Below, piece after piece: positions 22,701-33,145 of a DNA stretch of 64,000 nucleotides (positions within the stretch are counted from its first letter, which is position 1; each line of letters opens with the position of its first letter). The notes below the pieces were generated by a model. The model searched no databases, was not told the DNA's origin, and saw nothing but the letters and a program-made list of their open reading frames with translations. A program made the translations under genes and the position numbers. Source of the DNA: Mactromeris polynyma (lineage: Eukaryota > Mollusca > Bivalvia > Venerida > Mactridae); NCBI GenBank assembly GCA_032209605.1, contig JASFXZ010000018.1:8497904-8561903 (forward strand), given 5' to 3'.

Positions 22701-25700
22701 CTGAAACAGTACATAAACAGACATATAACTGTTTGCTGCTATTTTCATGTTACTTCCGGCATCGTGGCATTTTGGAAACAAAACACACATAGAAACAATT
22801 TGGAATAACAGGACAACTATGGAAAAGAAGTGATATTGTCAGCATTAATTAACTTTAAAATATTTGAAAGAAGAAACTGAACACAAAAGAAAATCGCAAT
22901 AAGTTTTTCTTCTATAACGTTCATGAATACCGCGAAAATACAAGCAAACAGAATACATAGTGCTATGATGGGGGTGGCATACGTAATATTATTGCAAGTG
23001 AGTATGAAAACCAGAATAAAGAGTTTTTACAGGAGTGAAAATACTCAAAGCAAAAGCCAAAAAAGCTCCCTCAGTACATACTGAACTGAAAAAGTAGGTA
23101 GGGAGAATTTAACAGGACCTGTTTTGTTGATGTTTCACCACTTGCATATTAACAGTGAATGTAATCCTAAGTACCTTTGGTTTTGCTACTGTATTTCAGT
23201 GCATTCAGATTTGATGCATCAAAAGTAGCCATGTGTAATTTTTTTGATAATGAGTCATTTTGATAAATTTAAACAACCGCCTTAGGGATTTATTTCATTT
23301 CGTTTTTTTCTGTTCATTTACATTATTATATGTGTACTGTGATTGTGTAATATACACATTGCATGATTCATACAGAACTTCTTGAAAAAAATTCAAGTAC
23401 TTTTCAAGTACTTTTTCACCATTTTCAAGGATTTAAAATATTGATATTTTCGGTGTAGAGAAGAAGGGATCCAGTTTATTCTTTAAGTTTATCCCACCAG
23501 GATGACCATCACTGCAGCACCGATAAAATTACACAGCGCGTGAATTACTTTAATCGGGAAAAAACCTCTTGACTACCATACCATACTGTATTACCATACT
23601 ATCGTCTACTCAGCGATAGGCCCTGTCGAAAATAGCTGTCATTTTTCACACTTTTTCATCATTGTATGTTTGATATTTTTTGTCCCTTTTCTATTAGCAG
23701 CAGAAAAATTCAAGTCCAATTTACCGATTTTGTTTTCAAAATTCAAGTACATTCGACTCTCGTTATTCGTCTTAACGAAAATTCGACGTAAACGTCGGGG
23801 AGGCCATTTTGGTGGTGTTACGTGAGAAAGTCTAGTTCGTGACGACTGCTTTGTGTTTGATCGCCATTTGCATAAAACAAATGCTAAAGATGACGTGTTT
23901 TAATTAAAGTACACGCTTAATTAAATCACTCATTTTGCCATGTTTTACAAACTATCGGTTTGATCGCAGTGTTCAACAATTCGACATGTTTGCATTAACA
24001 CAATGTAGTCTAACATTTTGCAAACATGTACAAATCCTTCAATTATGTAAACAATCGATAATTAAATGTGCGAAAATACAGGTAAATCATCTCAGTGACC
24101 TGTGAAAACATTCGTCGCCAGCAGGATACGATCCGACTTCGTGTTAAACAATAGATTTAATGTGCGAACTTGTTAAGCTGGACTTCGAAAAAACTTCGAC
24201 ATAACGAAAAACTTCGAGACAAAAATTCGTCTTAACCGACAGAAATTCATATAGACAAAGAAGGATAAGATCGGGACTTTTGAAAAACTTCGACGTAACG
24301 GAAAATTCGTCTTAAGCGAGTTTGTCCTAACGAGAGTCGACTGTACTTTTCTAGGAGTAGGCGTCAAATTCAAGTACTTTTCAAGACTGTGCAAACCTTG
24401 CATTGTGATTGTGCTATATGTTTTTAAGGCATGATAGAAACATGCATGGGTATGTGATACACAGACACTAGTTGCACATGAATAAGAAATACATAAAACA
24501 AAGGCTTTATTTCAACTTACCTTAATGGGAAGTTACATGCCGAATTGGAGTCATAATTGTTTGCAGGTCCCCCATTATCTGTCGAGAATACAATTATAGT
24601 ATTGTCCATCATATTGTTATGGTTCAGACTTCTTACAACTTCACCAACAGAATCATCTAACGCTGCTGCCATACCTAAAACATACATAAATTATTCAATT
24701 GTTATCCAGATCTACTTTGTGCCTACTTAATGTAGTATAGCTAGAAATTAGTACTTGCGCACATATTTGTAATATGCATTATTCTAGCATGTAAGAAAAT
24801 TATTATACTAACATACATGCAGATTTATATTATAGAATTATTTTGAAAATATCTGTGCAAGGTCAAGTATATTCAGATTGAAATGAAATGTTTTGAATAC
24901 ACAGTGATTTACAATAAAAGCAAACACACAAGGTATAACAAAGCAATTATTTGGTTTCCTATTGGTTTTCCCAAAATGAAATATAGCATACCTAGGCTGA
25001 GCAATCTTTTCATTTACTAAATGTTTTACACATACAGTAAAACCTCATTTAAAGGCCACAACAATATTAAGACCACCTCAATATTAAGACCAGTTTTCAA
25101 TAGTCCCAAAGTTGGTCTTATTATTGAGGTTTTACTGTACTGTACAGAGGCAAATCCTGACTTTCATAGCGCTTGTCAGATTGTGAAAATACATGTAGAT
25201 CAATTATTAGGGTAGGACACAAACATTTTCTTCTAAAGGTCTTACCAGCAAATATTCTTCTGCGAGAGTTGTCTATGTATGGAAATCTGTTGACATACTC
25301 ATCAGGTGCTTGTAAAGGAGCATTTCCATTGCCAGCGTGGACTGCCTGGTGAGCCAAGTACAAAAACAATGGCTGGAAATATGGAAGAATAAACCAAATA
25401 AATAACTACAGGAATTACAGTATACCTTGTTAAGTGGACAAACAAATAGGTTCTGCTCAATGTGTATTGTAAATGCATGTCAGTTTTAAATGAACAGACA
25501 ATTTCCAATAATAATCAAACAGTCGGAACTCTGTCAAAAATTCATGAACCTAAATGTTACTATAATATACACAACTAAGCATCATACGGATGTTTCCTGG
25601 TAAGTTAACTGATGAGCTGTTCAGGAGACGAAGCTGAGGGGCAATTTCCAAACGTACTCAAAGGGCAATAACTCCATCATAAATTGTCAAACCTAAATGT

Positions 25701-28700
25701 AGTGATAATATGCACAACTAAGCATCAAACAGATGCTTCAGAAATCCAATAAGAGGTTTTGGGGGATGAAGCAGATGGGTGACAAAACCAATAGACCAAC
25801 AACTCAATGCCTCCTATATACATGTACTCCTCTAAACTTCCTTTGTGGGGGTATGATAAGTATTTACTATCATTCATTGTACCTCTGATTTGTTGTGAGT
25901 GTTAATTATATTAACAGCCTCTGTAGTGTAGTCCTCTGTGGAGTATGATGTGCGATTCACAACCTTCAAGTTACGTCTATAATCAAGACCTTTATAAACC
26001 TAAATAATCAAAAGAACACAAAAGGTCAGAATGAGAAAAATGATCATTCATTTTTGAGATACTTACCAAGACATTCATTTACACTGAAGTGGAGTATCAG
26101 TTTTAGGTCTTTATTGTATGTAAAAACTTTTTCAAATATTTTAAAAGGAATGACATCCTTGACCACTGTAATATTTTTCATTTTGCTGAATTGACATATT
26201 GACATTTAACTCTTGGATGACATTTCTGATGTATTCTTAATGATATATAATGTAATTTCCTGTTCATTATCAAAACCATTGATCCTTTATAAGCAATGCT
26301 TTATCTGTCAGTACAGCTGTTATACCAGCATATTTTCATGGCAAAAAAAAAAGATTTTCCCAATAAGATGGATTAACAATTATTATTGTAAATGAAATTG
26401 ATGAAAATCAGCCAATAAATGTTTTCTGAGAGTTAAAAATTATCTGACAAGAATTGAGCATGTTTGCATCCAGTGAGTTCCATTTTTCCAATTTTTACCA
26501 TTGTCAAACAAAATTTCCTACTATCATGGATATGGTTCATGTTCCAAAATCAGCATGAAGAAACATCAATTGATCTACATAACAAGATATTATATCAAAA
26601 GTTCAAAATGCACAATGACAAATGAGGAAATTGCAACATCCGACAAGTATACAACTTAAATGATAACAATAGAAGAGCTAGATTGTCTTCATAACCAGGA
26701 AACTCTGAATGATATATCAGGTTCAAAATCAATTGCAATATTATTGAAATTCAACCCAACTATTGCATTGTACAAATAATAAAAGCATAATTATTGGCAT
26801 TTCAAGACACAAACTGCATGCACTAGAAGACTGAAGTAACAATATTATCAAATATTAAGTGACTACCCAGCAGTCTGTCTTTTTGAAATATCCACCATTT
26901 TCAGCTACAAATGTCTCCTATTATTTGGTAATTATTCATTTTTTCGTTTTTCATTTCTTTTCAATGTCTATTATTATGAATAATGATATGGCTATTGATC
27001 AATGAGCATTCAAACACAAACAACACAAACTAGCCATGATTTCAGCATGCTCAGTACACTTGTACCGGGGACAGTCAGTTTGTACATATACACGTATACC
27101 ATAGATGCCTCAAACCATAAATGGTTCAAATTATTGCTAGATCCAATAGCAGTTTGAAGTTTCGAAGTTCTATTGTACATTTGAAAGTAAACAAACATAC
27201 ACAGTTTGCGGTTTCGAAGTTCTATTGTACATTTGAAAGTAAACAGACATACACAGTTTGAGGTTTCGTAGTTCTATTGTACATTTGAAAGTAAACAGAC
27301 ATACACAGTTTGAGGTTTCGAAGTTCTATTGTACATTTGAAAGTAAACAGACATACACAGTTTGAGGTTTCGTAGTTCTATTGTACATTTGAAAGTAAAC
27401 AGACATACACAGTTTGAGGTTTCGTAGTTCTATTGTACATTTGAAAGTAAACAGACATACACAGTTTGAGGTTTCGTAGTTCTATTGTACATTTGAAAGT
27501 AAACAGACATACACAGTTTGAGGTTTCGAAGTTCTACATGTATTGTACATTTTAAAGTAAACAGACAAACACAGACAGATACAAATAATTGGTTAGTAAC
27601 AGGAGTCCCAATAACAGAATAAGACTTTCTGAACTTCAAGTTCCCAACAACCCTAATACAGGTGTTTAGGTTTAGTAAATGCTGCGATGACCCGCTTATA
27701 CGAATACTCACGTTAACAATTTCATAATGATTGTAATAATCTTCTTTTCCATTCCAGTACCCGAAATGTGAATCAAAACCTCGATTTGTGGGTAAATATT
27801 CCTCCTTAAAGAAACCTAGGTGCCACTGAATAAAATGAATACAATTATTCTCCTGGAACAAAACTTAAAATTTCCCTATCTGCACAATTACATGGACACA
27901 TTTTAGGCCAAAATGTGTAACAGACTGAACGGTCAAGTTTTTGTACAGTAGCACCTTGGGTTTGCTCAACCACCTGATTACATGAAATACCTTTTATTTG
28001 TCATTTTAACCCTTTACTCTATTTGAGGGTTCAGTGCAAGACTATTATAACTCTTATACAAATACATATGAGTTAGCATAGTCTTGCACTGAACCCTCTT
28101 TATGCTCAGTATGATCTTAAAAGGAAAAAAACTCGCGGTAACAAAAGGAAGGGGACTTTGATAGTTAGTGACACATAGTATAATACGACTGTCTGGGCTG
28201 TTCACAGCAAGCTTAAAGTTCTGCCTCACATGAACATGACGAAAAGTGAACAAAATAGAGTAAAGGGTTAGTTTAACAAACTTACATCAAAATCAAGATG
28301 ATTAAAATAATCTTCTTTTCCAGCCCAATAACCAAAATGAGAGTCAAACCCGCGTCTTGTTGGTAGGTATTCTTCTTGGAAAAATCCAAGATGCCACTGT
28401 ATCAAAATACAATATTCCAGTCATTAAAATAAAACTACATGTAGAATAAGCAAGCACAGTATTAACATCATGAATAAAAAAAAGCTTTACTTTTCATATT
28501 TTTTCTGAAATATTAGAAAAAAAACATCTTTTATCAAATATTATAATATGGTATGATAAAGACAAGATACATATACAAATAAAACATTATTTAAAATCTA
28601 TAAATTTAACTGAGATCAAGAAACAAAAGAATAACATAGATGTCAAAGTGATATGAAATCATTACATCATTATGCTACATTTAAAACTTTTGGGTTGAAC

Positions 28701-31700
28701 AGAATTTGTTGTTTAGAAACAATAATAAATCCGAATAGGAGAGCCAAAAAGATTGGTGCATAAATGTTTTTTGTTAATATTTCAAAACTGTAACCATGGC
28801 AATCAAAACAGAATTATTGTAAAGATTGTCAGTTTCAATTTTTTATTAACATATTATACAATTAAATAGTTACGTTCGATCATTTTTGAAAAAAAAAATT
28901 ATCCCCATATTTTTACAAAATTACCATGGTGACAGTTTTCATACTACAGCTTTAAAAAAGGCAGTTTTGTAAAATGTATTTGAAAGTGTAAACATATTGA
29001 TGTTTTTAAAAGAATTTGACACAGGGCTGATTTTGGGGGTAAGTGAACCTACCCCTTCAGGCCAAATACAGCAGGTCAGTCCGGATACCACAAACAAAGA
29101 GCCTCAAAAATGAAGGGACAGAACTAAATGAAGAAAAGTATTAATTTCTATATAACAAATAAAAAGAACAGCGAATTTTCAAGAGAATTTTTTTTTATAT
29201 AATTTTGATCTATCAATGATGAATAAAGAGATAATATTTTGCATAATAAAGGGTTGCCAATTGACCTTCCATGTTTTGTATTAAATTCTAAATGGTAAAA
29301 TTATTAAAAAGTCCAAGAAAATTGTCACAATAACTGATTAGTGTAAGAACACATAAACTGACCATTATATATGGTTAATAGCTCTAAAGCATGGTTAATT
29401 TCTATATTTTTATCATGCGCAAGTGTAAATGCCATATATCTCCTCATTAACTGATCAGTGTTAAAGGAAAAAGAGCAAAAAGTATTACAAAGAACTTTAT
29501 TGTTTTCAAAGGTGGCCTGGCAAATTTATGAAGATCATTATTTGCCGTATTTCAAAGGATAATGACCAGTGTATACCTTTCCCACAATATGTGTGGAATA
29601 TCCCAGAAGTTTAAGATGTTGGGCCATAGTGGTATGGTTCAGAGGTAAGCCCCAAGGTTCTGGTGCAGATATAACATAATGTTGTAAACCTAATAGAGAG
29701 AAGGAACATAAATTAGAAGAAATAAAATATAAACAGAACATAAAATAAGTATTTAACACTAATTATAATGCGTTTCATTTGACCCTGGAGTAGACCATTT
29801 GACTCCTGGAATTTCCAAAAAGCCAAATTTTGACCATGAGGATTCTGGCTGAAGGATCATTTTCCTCTAATTTTAGGTAATGTGGCTATAAAATGGTAAA
29901 ATCCAGTCAAAAATTATCAAAAAGACCCTTGATATTCAGCAGTGGAATCCATGAAATAAACAGCATGAACTTTGAATATATAGCTCTTCTCAACCACATA
30001 TTTAGGTCACTAAAGCAACCTCAGCTTCACATTTGGACTCAAAGGGTAAAAAGCTTAGGAGAAAACTAAAAAGCGTTAAACTCAATGTATTTTTCAAGCA
30101 CCATGAATCAAAGAATAGAACCTAGAAGCCAACTATACCATAAGCGTTTTCCTAATGGTTAACAGGTATTTCGGTACAGATAGTAGTAAGTAAGCTGAAT
30201 CTGTCAAACGTTTTCAGACAATGAATATAATCTAGAGGTTTTTATCTTGCAACATTACATAACTGAAATTGATGCCTATAAACAGATGAATCTTATTTTT
30301 ACATTAAACTATGTCAATACATGTACATGCACTGCCCCAAGATGGATAGTAAGACTTCCAATATAAGAATTCTAATGATGGATAAAGTGATAGTTCTGGT
30401 TATAAGAAATGTTAGTTCAGGAGTAAAAGCAAATTCAAGGATAATTCAAACCCCAGACTAAACCACACATATATTCCATTTCACAATCTATGAGCCAAAA
30501 TCAGTTCATGCCACTGGAAAGCATAGAAAAGCCAAGGTCTCGTAATATGTCTCTTTCCCGCAATAGGCTAAAAATAGCTGGGTCGGTAGATAGGGCTTAA
30601 TCTTTTTCATACATTTTCATATACATCTGTGTAGGGACACTAGTGACTTGACTTTCAGAATGTTTGCCATAAAAAAATTGCATCAGATGGTCAGAATATT
30701 AGGGTAGATTAGGCAACTGAAAAGTGACATATTTTTAGTCCTGAAGTTATCAAAACAAAGGCAGCCATCAAAATTCATATTTAAACTTTAATTGCCAAAA
30801 GTATAAAGTTCAAGATTGATATTTTACTTAATTCTAATCAAGTTATATAGTAAAATTTCAAACAATAAATTTCTGGATTGAATGAGAAATCCCAGTGTGG
30901 ATTTTGAAAACTGCCGGATTATAATTATAAACATAAACCACCACCATACAGTATTATATGTAGTAATACCACCGAGTGATGACTGATTATACCTTCCCAA
31001 CTATATGTGTTGAATATCCAAGACTTTTCAAATGTTGGGCCATTGTAGTGTGATTTAATGGCAGACCATAAGGAGTGGGAGCCCTAATCACACCATGCTG
31101 CAACCCTTTAATGACATTAATACAGTTAAACTTCACTTAAAGGCCACCTCAATAATAAGACCACCCCAAATTAAACACAATTTTCAAGTCCATATTCACT
31201 GTTTTGCACATTATTCAACCTCAATATTACAACCACCTCAATATTAAGACCAGTTTTCAAGGGTCCTTAGGTTGGTCTTACTATTGAGGTTTTACTGCAG
31301 TTTTAATGCACAGTTCATAAATACAACTGGTCTTCATTGGAACAAAAAGTGTCCGGCTTTGTTTAAATGTTAATGCAAATTCCATATTTTTCGCTACACT
31401 AAATAAATTTTTACAACAGATGTGAAACAGCTGGCCAGGTTGAGCAAATTCTGTTTGTATATTGTAACATGTGTCATAAACATTGTATGTTTACCGATTT
31501 TAAATCATATATCTCAATCATAACTTCCATGCTACTTTACAAGGCTTATAGGGAAACCTGTTCAAGTATGGATTGTAGCCAAACAAACAAATTTACCACA
31601 GTTTTTATGCGGAACACTTGACACAAACAAAAACATATCAAGCATTCTGTCAATCAGCCAAACATTAATATCATATGCAAAAGGCAGAGTATACCTAGAT

Positions 31701-32569
31701 GTATAGGGTGACGTCCTGTCATCAAGCTACCTCGTGTCGGAGTACAGATTGGTGAAACATAGTAATTATTCAGTATCACACCATCATAAGCCAGCTTATC
31801 AATATTTGGAGTCTTAATATCAGAGCCGTGGAAACCCACATCATCCCATCCCTGAAAAAAAAGTGTAGATAACAAAACTACAATAAAAAGAACAAGTTTC
31901 TTCTCCCATCTGAACAAAAACAACAGTATGTACAGTAAAACATATCTTATTTTGCATATAAAAACAACAGTCACAGGGTCCGGTGCCAAAGGGCTACCCT
32001 GGATTTACACATAACAAAGTCATATTGCGTTAAACAAAATTTCTTGAGTATGCTCTTACACCTGACATTATAAGAATGAAGAATTACCTCCTATATCAGT
32101 GTATACATGTAATGTTGGAGCCTGGTGTTCGAGGGTTACAGGAGTACATTAATCTCACTAAAAGAGATCAATTCTAAAAGAATATAATATTTGACCTACA
32201 TGTATTTGACGTTCCTGGCCCACCACAAAAACGACTGAACAACAAATTTCTATTTATTTTAAATTGCCTAGCAATTGTAAAAATCATAGCATAATTTTTG
32301 TCTGAATGAAGAAATAATAAATACTGACAATGCAAACCATTTTGCGATATCTAAATGTGCTAATTAAATTGCGTACAGTATGTACTGTTCGCAACCAAGT
32401 AACAGTATTACAAACACAATTTAAAGAAACCAAGCAACTGTTCTAACATTACCAAATCATCGGCAACAATCAGTACAATGTTAGGTCTCTGAGTCACCAC
32501 CACAGTCAGGCTCATCATCAACAGATACACACACACTCCATTAAATGTCATTTTGCAAATCATCTTCAT
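21881..32569 (-). CDS. ARSB: Arylsulfatase B-like gene with two duplicated exon pairs
   Basis: Coding exons 5' to 3' on the minus strand: 32453-32569, 31695-31851, A1 30993-31105 or A2 29577-29689, B1 28286-28396 or B2 27712-27825, 25883-25999, 25246-25372, 24521-24674, 21881-22700. With one A and one B the frame is continuous: 571 aa (B1) or 572 aa (B2), close to the size of known arylsulfatase B. Sulfatases hydrolyse sulfate esters; ARSB removes 4-sulfate from GalNAc of dermatan/chondroitin sulfate in lysosomes. Visible active site: metal ligands D37 D38, CTPTR with Cys75 (formylglycine precursor), Lys129 at the end of exon A, His131 in exon B, H217 (LAHQAVH), D280 N281 (STDNGG), K302. A signal peptide is at residues 1-27. 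It belongs to the ARSB/I/J group; exact orthology and substrate are not established. Confidence 0.92.
22701..23749. other. Sulfatase last intron, left part
   Basis: No exon seen. From about 23395 the phrase CAAGTACTTTTCAAG recurs, and it reappears right of the TIR element at 24370-24385, so that element inserted into an older repeat. Confidence 0.45.
23750..24343. mobile_element. 594-bp TIR element, pogo-like termini
   Basis: The left end CATTCGACTCTCGTTATTCG and the inverted right end CAGTCGACTCTCGTTAGGAC are flanked by TA on both sides. Both ends continue with ACGAATTTT/CGTCGAA-type repeats, and CGACGTAACG-like phrases recur inside. No transposase. Nested in the last sulfatase intron, inside a CAAGTACTTTT-rich stretch. 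Confidence 0.7.
24521..24674 (-). CDS. ARSB: Sulfatase exon with STDNGG metal site
   Basis: 154 nt, phase 1 to 2. [13 protein letters not shown], then [17 protein letters not shown] with the D280 N281 calcium ligands, ending NFPLR. Acceptor GTTTTAG, donor GTAAGT. Confidence 0.9.
25035..25137. mobile_element. Pogo-like MITE copy 3
   Basis: 103-bp copy with perfect ends CAGTAAAACCTC and GAGGTTTTACTG and TA duplications at 25033-25034 and 25138-25139. Shorter than siblings because the middle block is missing. It defines the family's ends most clearly. Confidence 0.85.
25246..25372 (-). CDS. ARSB: Sulfatase exon with substrate-site His
   Basis: 127 nt, phase 0 to 1. [16 protein letters not shown] then [12 protein letters not shown] and RRRIFAG. 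H217 of LAHQAVH aligns with the conserved active-site His of arylsulfatases. Donor GTAAGA. Confidence 0.88.
25883..25999 (-). CDS. ARSB: Sulfatase exon after B
   Basis: 39 codons, phase 0-0. [14 protein letters not shown] then a [14 protein letters not shown] segment and NTHNKSE, the conserved region where ARSB reads YSTN.FT..A. Two potential N-glycosylation sites (NRT, NKS). Acceptor ATTTAG, donor GTACAA. Confidence 0.87.
26000..27149. other. Sulfatase intron, nothing recognised
   Basis: Ordinary AT-rich intron between exon B2 and the next exon; the minisatellite at 27150 occupies its start. Confidence 0.4.
27150..27575. repeat. 52-bp minisatellite, about 8 copies
   Basis: AGTTTGAGGTTTCG(T/A)AGTTC starts at 27151, 27203, 27255, 27307, 27359, 27411, 27463 and 27515, a strict 52-bp period with few substitutions. 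It lies in the intron about 140 bp after exon B2 in transcript direction. The open frame reaching from exon B2 into it is read-through. Confidence 0.9.
27712..27825 (-). CDS. ARSB: Sulfatase exon B2 (alternative)
   Basis: 114 nt, phase 0-0, donor GTGAGT, acceptor TTTTATTCAG. Encodes [20 protein letters not shown] and ends NHYEIVN. Over the 33 alignable residues it matches B1 at 29; the C-terminal four to five residues differ and are one longer. The first Arg of RRGFD is Asn here. The active-site His is kept. Confidence 0.87.
28024..28099. repeat. 76-bp hairpin element, copy 2
   Basis: Arms 28024-28053 and 28070-28099 with a 16-nt loop; the outer 21 bp of stem (28025-28045 with 28078-28098) are perfectly complementary. 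Same family as 14841-14916. It lies in the 460-bp intron between the duplicate exons B1 and B2. Confidence 0.8.
28286..28396 (-). CDS. ARSB: Sulfatase exon B1 (alternative)
   Basis: 111 nt, phase 0-0, donor GTAAGT. Encodes [20 protein letters not shown] and ends NHLDFD. The WHLG His is the active-site His; PTRRGFD matches the usual family sequence. Tandem duplicate of B2, 460 bp away. Confidence 0.87.
28397..29576. other. Sulfatase intron A2-B1, nothing recognised
   Basis: No exon or repeat recognised in 1180 bp. Confidence 0.4.
29577..29689 (-). CDS. ARSB: Sulfatase exon A2 (alternative)
   Basis: 113 nt, same phases as A1. Encodes [17 protein letters not shown] and ends STHIVGK. Strong pyrimidine-rich acceptor (TTCCTTCTCTCTATTAG). 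Differs from A1 at five residues (G/Y, R/S, T/E, Y/W, S/L), but 20 of 32 codons for unchanged residues differ silently. Using A1 and A2 together shifts the frame and meets TGA within A2; skipping both also meets a stop in exon B. Confidence 0.87.
29690..30992. other. Sulfatase intron A1-A2, nothing recognised
   Basis: 1303 bp with no further exon copy or clear transposon found. Confidence 0.4.
30993..31105 (-). CDS. ARSB: Sulfatase exon A1 (alternative)
   Basis: 113 nt, phase 1 to 0. Encodes [17 protein letters not shown] and then a segment ending STHIVGK, the stretch between the formylglycine helix and the catalytic Lys. Its acceptor context (GTATTAATGTCATTAAAG) has a poor pyrimidine tract, and a MITE ends 17 bp upstream of the exon. 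Exon A2 is its tandem duplicate at 33 of 38 identical residues. It has no frame-breaking changes. Confidence 0.85.
31123..31297. mobile_element. Pogo-like MITE copy 4, beside exon A1
   Basis: 175-bp copy with ends CAGTTAAACTTCACTTAAAG and GAGGTTTTACTG. Left TA kept, right side CA. Only 17 bp (31106-31122) separate it from exon A1, so it occupies the place where the A1 pyrimidine tract and branch point would be. Confidence 0.8.
31695..31851 (-). CDS. ARSB: Sulfatase exon 2: formylglycine motif
   Basis: 157 nt, phase 0 to 1. [20 protein letters not shown] continues to [17 protein letters not shown]. The CTPTR pentapeptide is the sulfatase signature, in which Cys is converted to formylglycine; Thr replaces the more usual Ser at the fourth position. 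Acceptor T8CAG, donor GTATAC. The open frame running upstream is intron read-through. Confidence 0.9.
32453..32569 (-). CDS. ARSB: Sulfatase exon 1 (coding): signal peptide and first metal site
   Basis: 39 codons from ATG at 32569-32567, phase 0 end. Residues 1-27 form a signal peptide (core [14 protein letters not shown]), followed by [13 protein letters not shown], the universal sulfatase N-terminal strand with the DD calcium ligands. Met3 and Met7 are alternative in-frame starts; the first Met is chosen because it gives the full signal peptide. Donor GTAATG is somewhat weak. Confidence 0.88.
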
Positions 32570-32606
32570 TATCTGAGAATGTCAGCAACAACTTTAAGTC
32601 TATAAC
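32570..32606 (-). other. 5' UTR part of sulfatase exon with upstream acceptor
   Basis: A good splice acceptor (TTTTTCATTGCAG on the minus strand) ends at 32607, just 37 nt upstream of the start codon. This implies a further non-coding 5' exon and a promoter to the right, which I could not locate. Confidence 0.5.
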
Positions 32607-32762
32607 CTGCAATGAAAAATATGGTTTAGATAAAATAAGTATAATGAATCAACATTCTTATGAATTCACTGAAGCCCCAAAAAATGTAAGATAAGTGGGT
32701 GAATCAGAGATATAATGGAACTTTTATTATTTTTGATAGAAAATGGCATGATCTATGCTCAA

Positions 32763-33143
32763 CCCAGCCTGATTCCACCGGGGGAGACCAAGGCCCCCCC
32801 CCCCCCCCCCAGTCAGCTGTGGAGTGCCATTTTTCTATTCCTAATACAAAATTATATCCACTGATTAGGTCTTAAAGTTACTACTAGTTTAGCATTTTAA
32901 AAGCAATACATTGATTTATTGTCGGTTTCCTCTCGAATACTACCAGTAGGGCCAACAGCCGAAGCAAGTGCCATAAAATTTGGCCCCCTGTTGTGCTCAT
33001 CGGCCTTTAGACCGTCTAGAGGAATTGTATGCTCACTCTACATCAGCCAGGTGCTTTCAATTTCCTTATTATGCATATATATACAAAAGTTGACAGCCGC
33101 TGTAAAACACAGATTTTGTAGATGGTACCTTAAGACATCATCA
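32763..33143. repeat. Partial copy of the adjacent hAT-like element
   Basis: Starts with CCTGATTCCACCGGGGGAG and an 18-bp C run at about 32796-32813, then matches 33146-33475 closely (AATACAAAATTATATCCACT, TTTGGCCCCCTGTTGTG, CAGCCAGG(T/C)GCTTTC). Direct duplicate of the first ~330 bp of its neighbour. Upstream of the sulfatase start exon. Confidence 0.7.
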
Positions 33144-33145
33144 TA

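Noticed and set aside
27430..27861. 143-residue single ORF on the minus strand
   Set aside because: Only 27712-27825 is exon (B2, with splice sites); the rest is read-through into intron and the 52-bp minisatellite.
27712..31105. Two separate tandem sulfatase genes instead of alternative exons
   Set aside because: Only the A and B exons are duplicated; the signal-peptide, formylglycine, STDNGG and C-terminal exons are single, and the order A1-A2-B1-B2 does not fit a duplicated A-B block.
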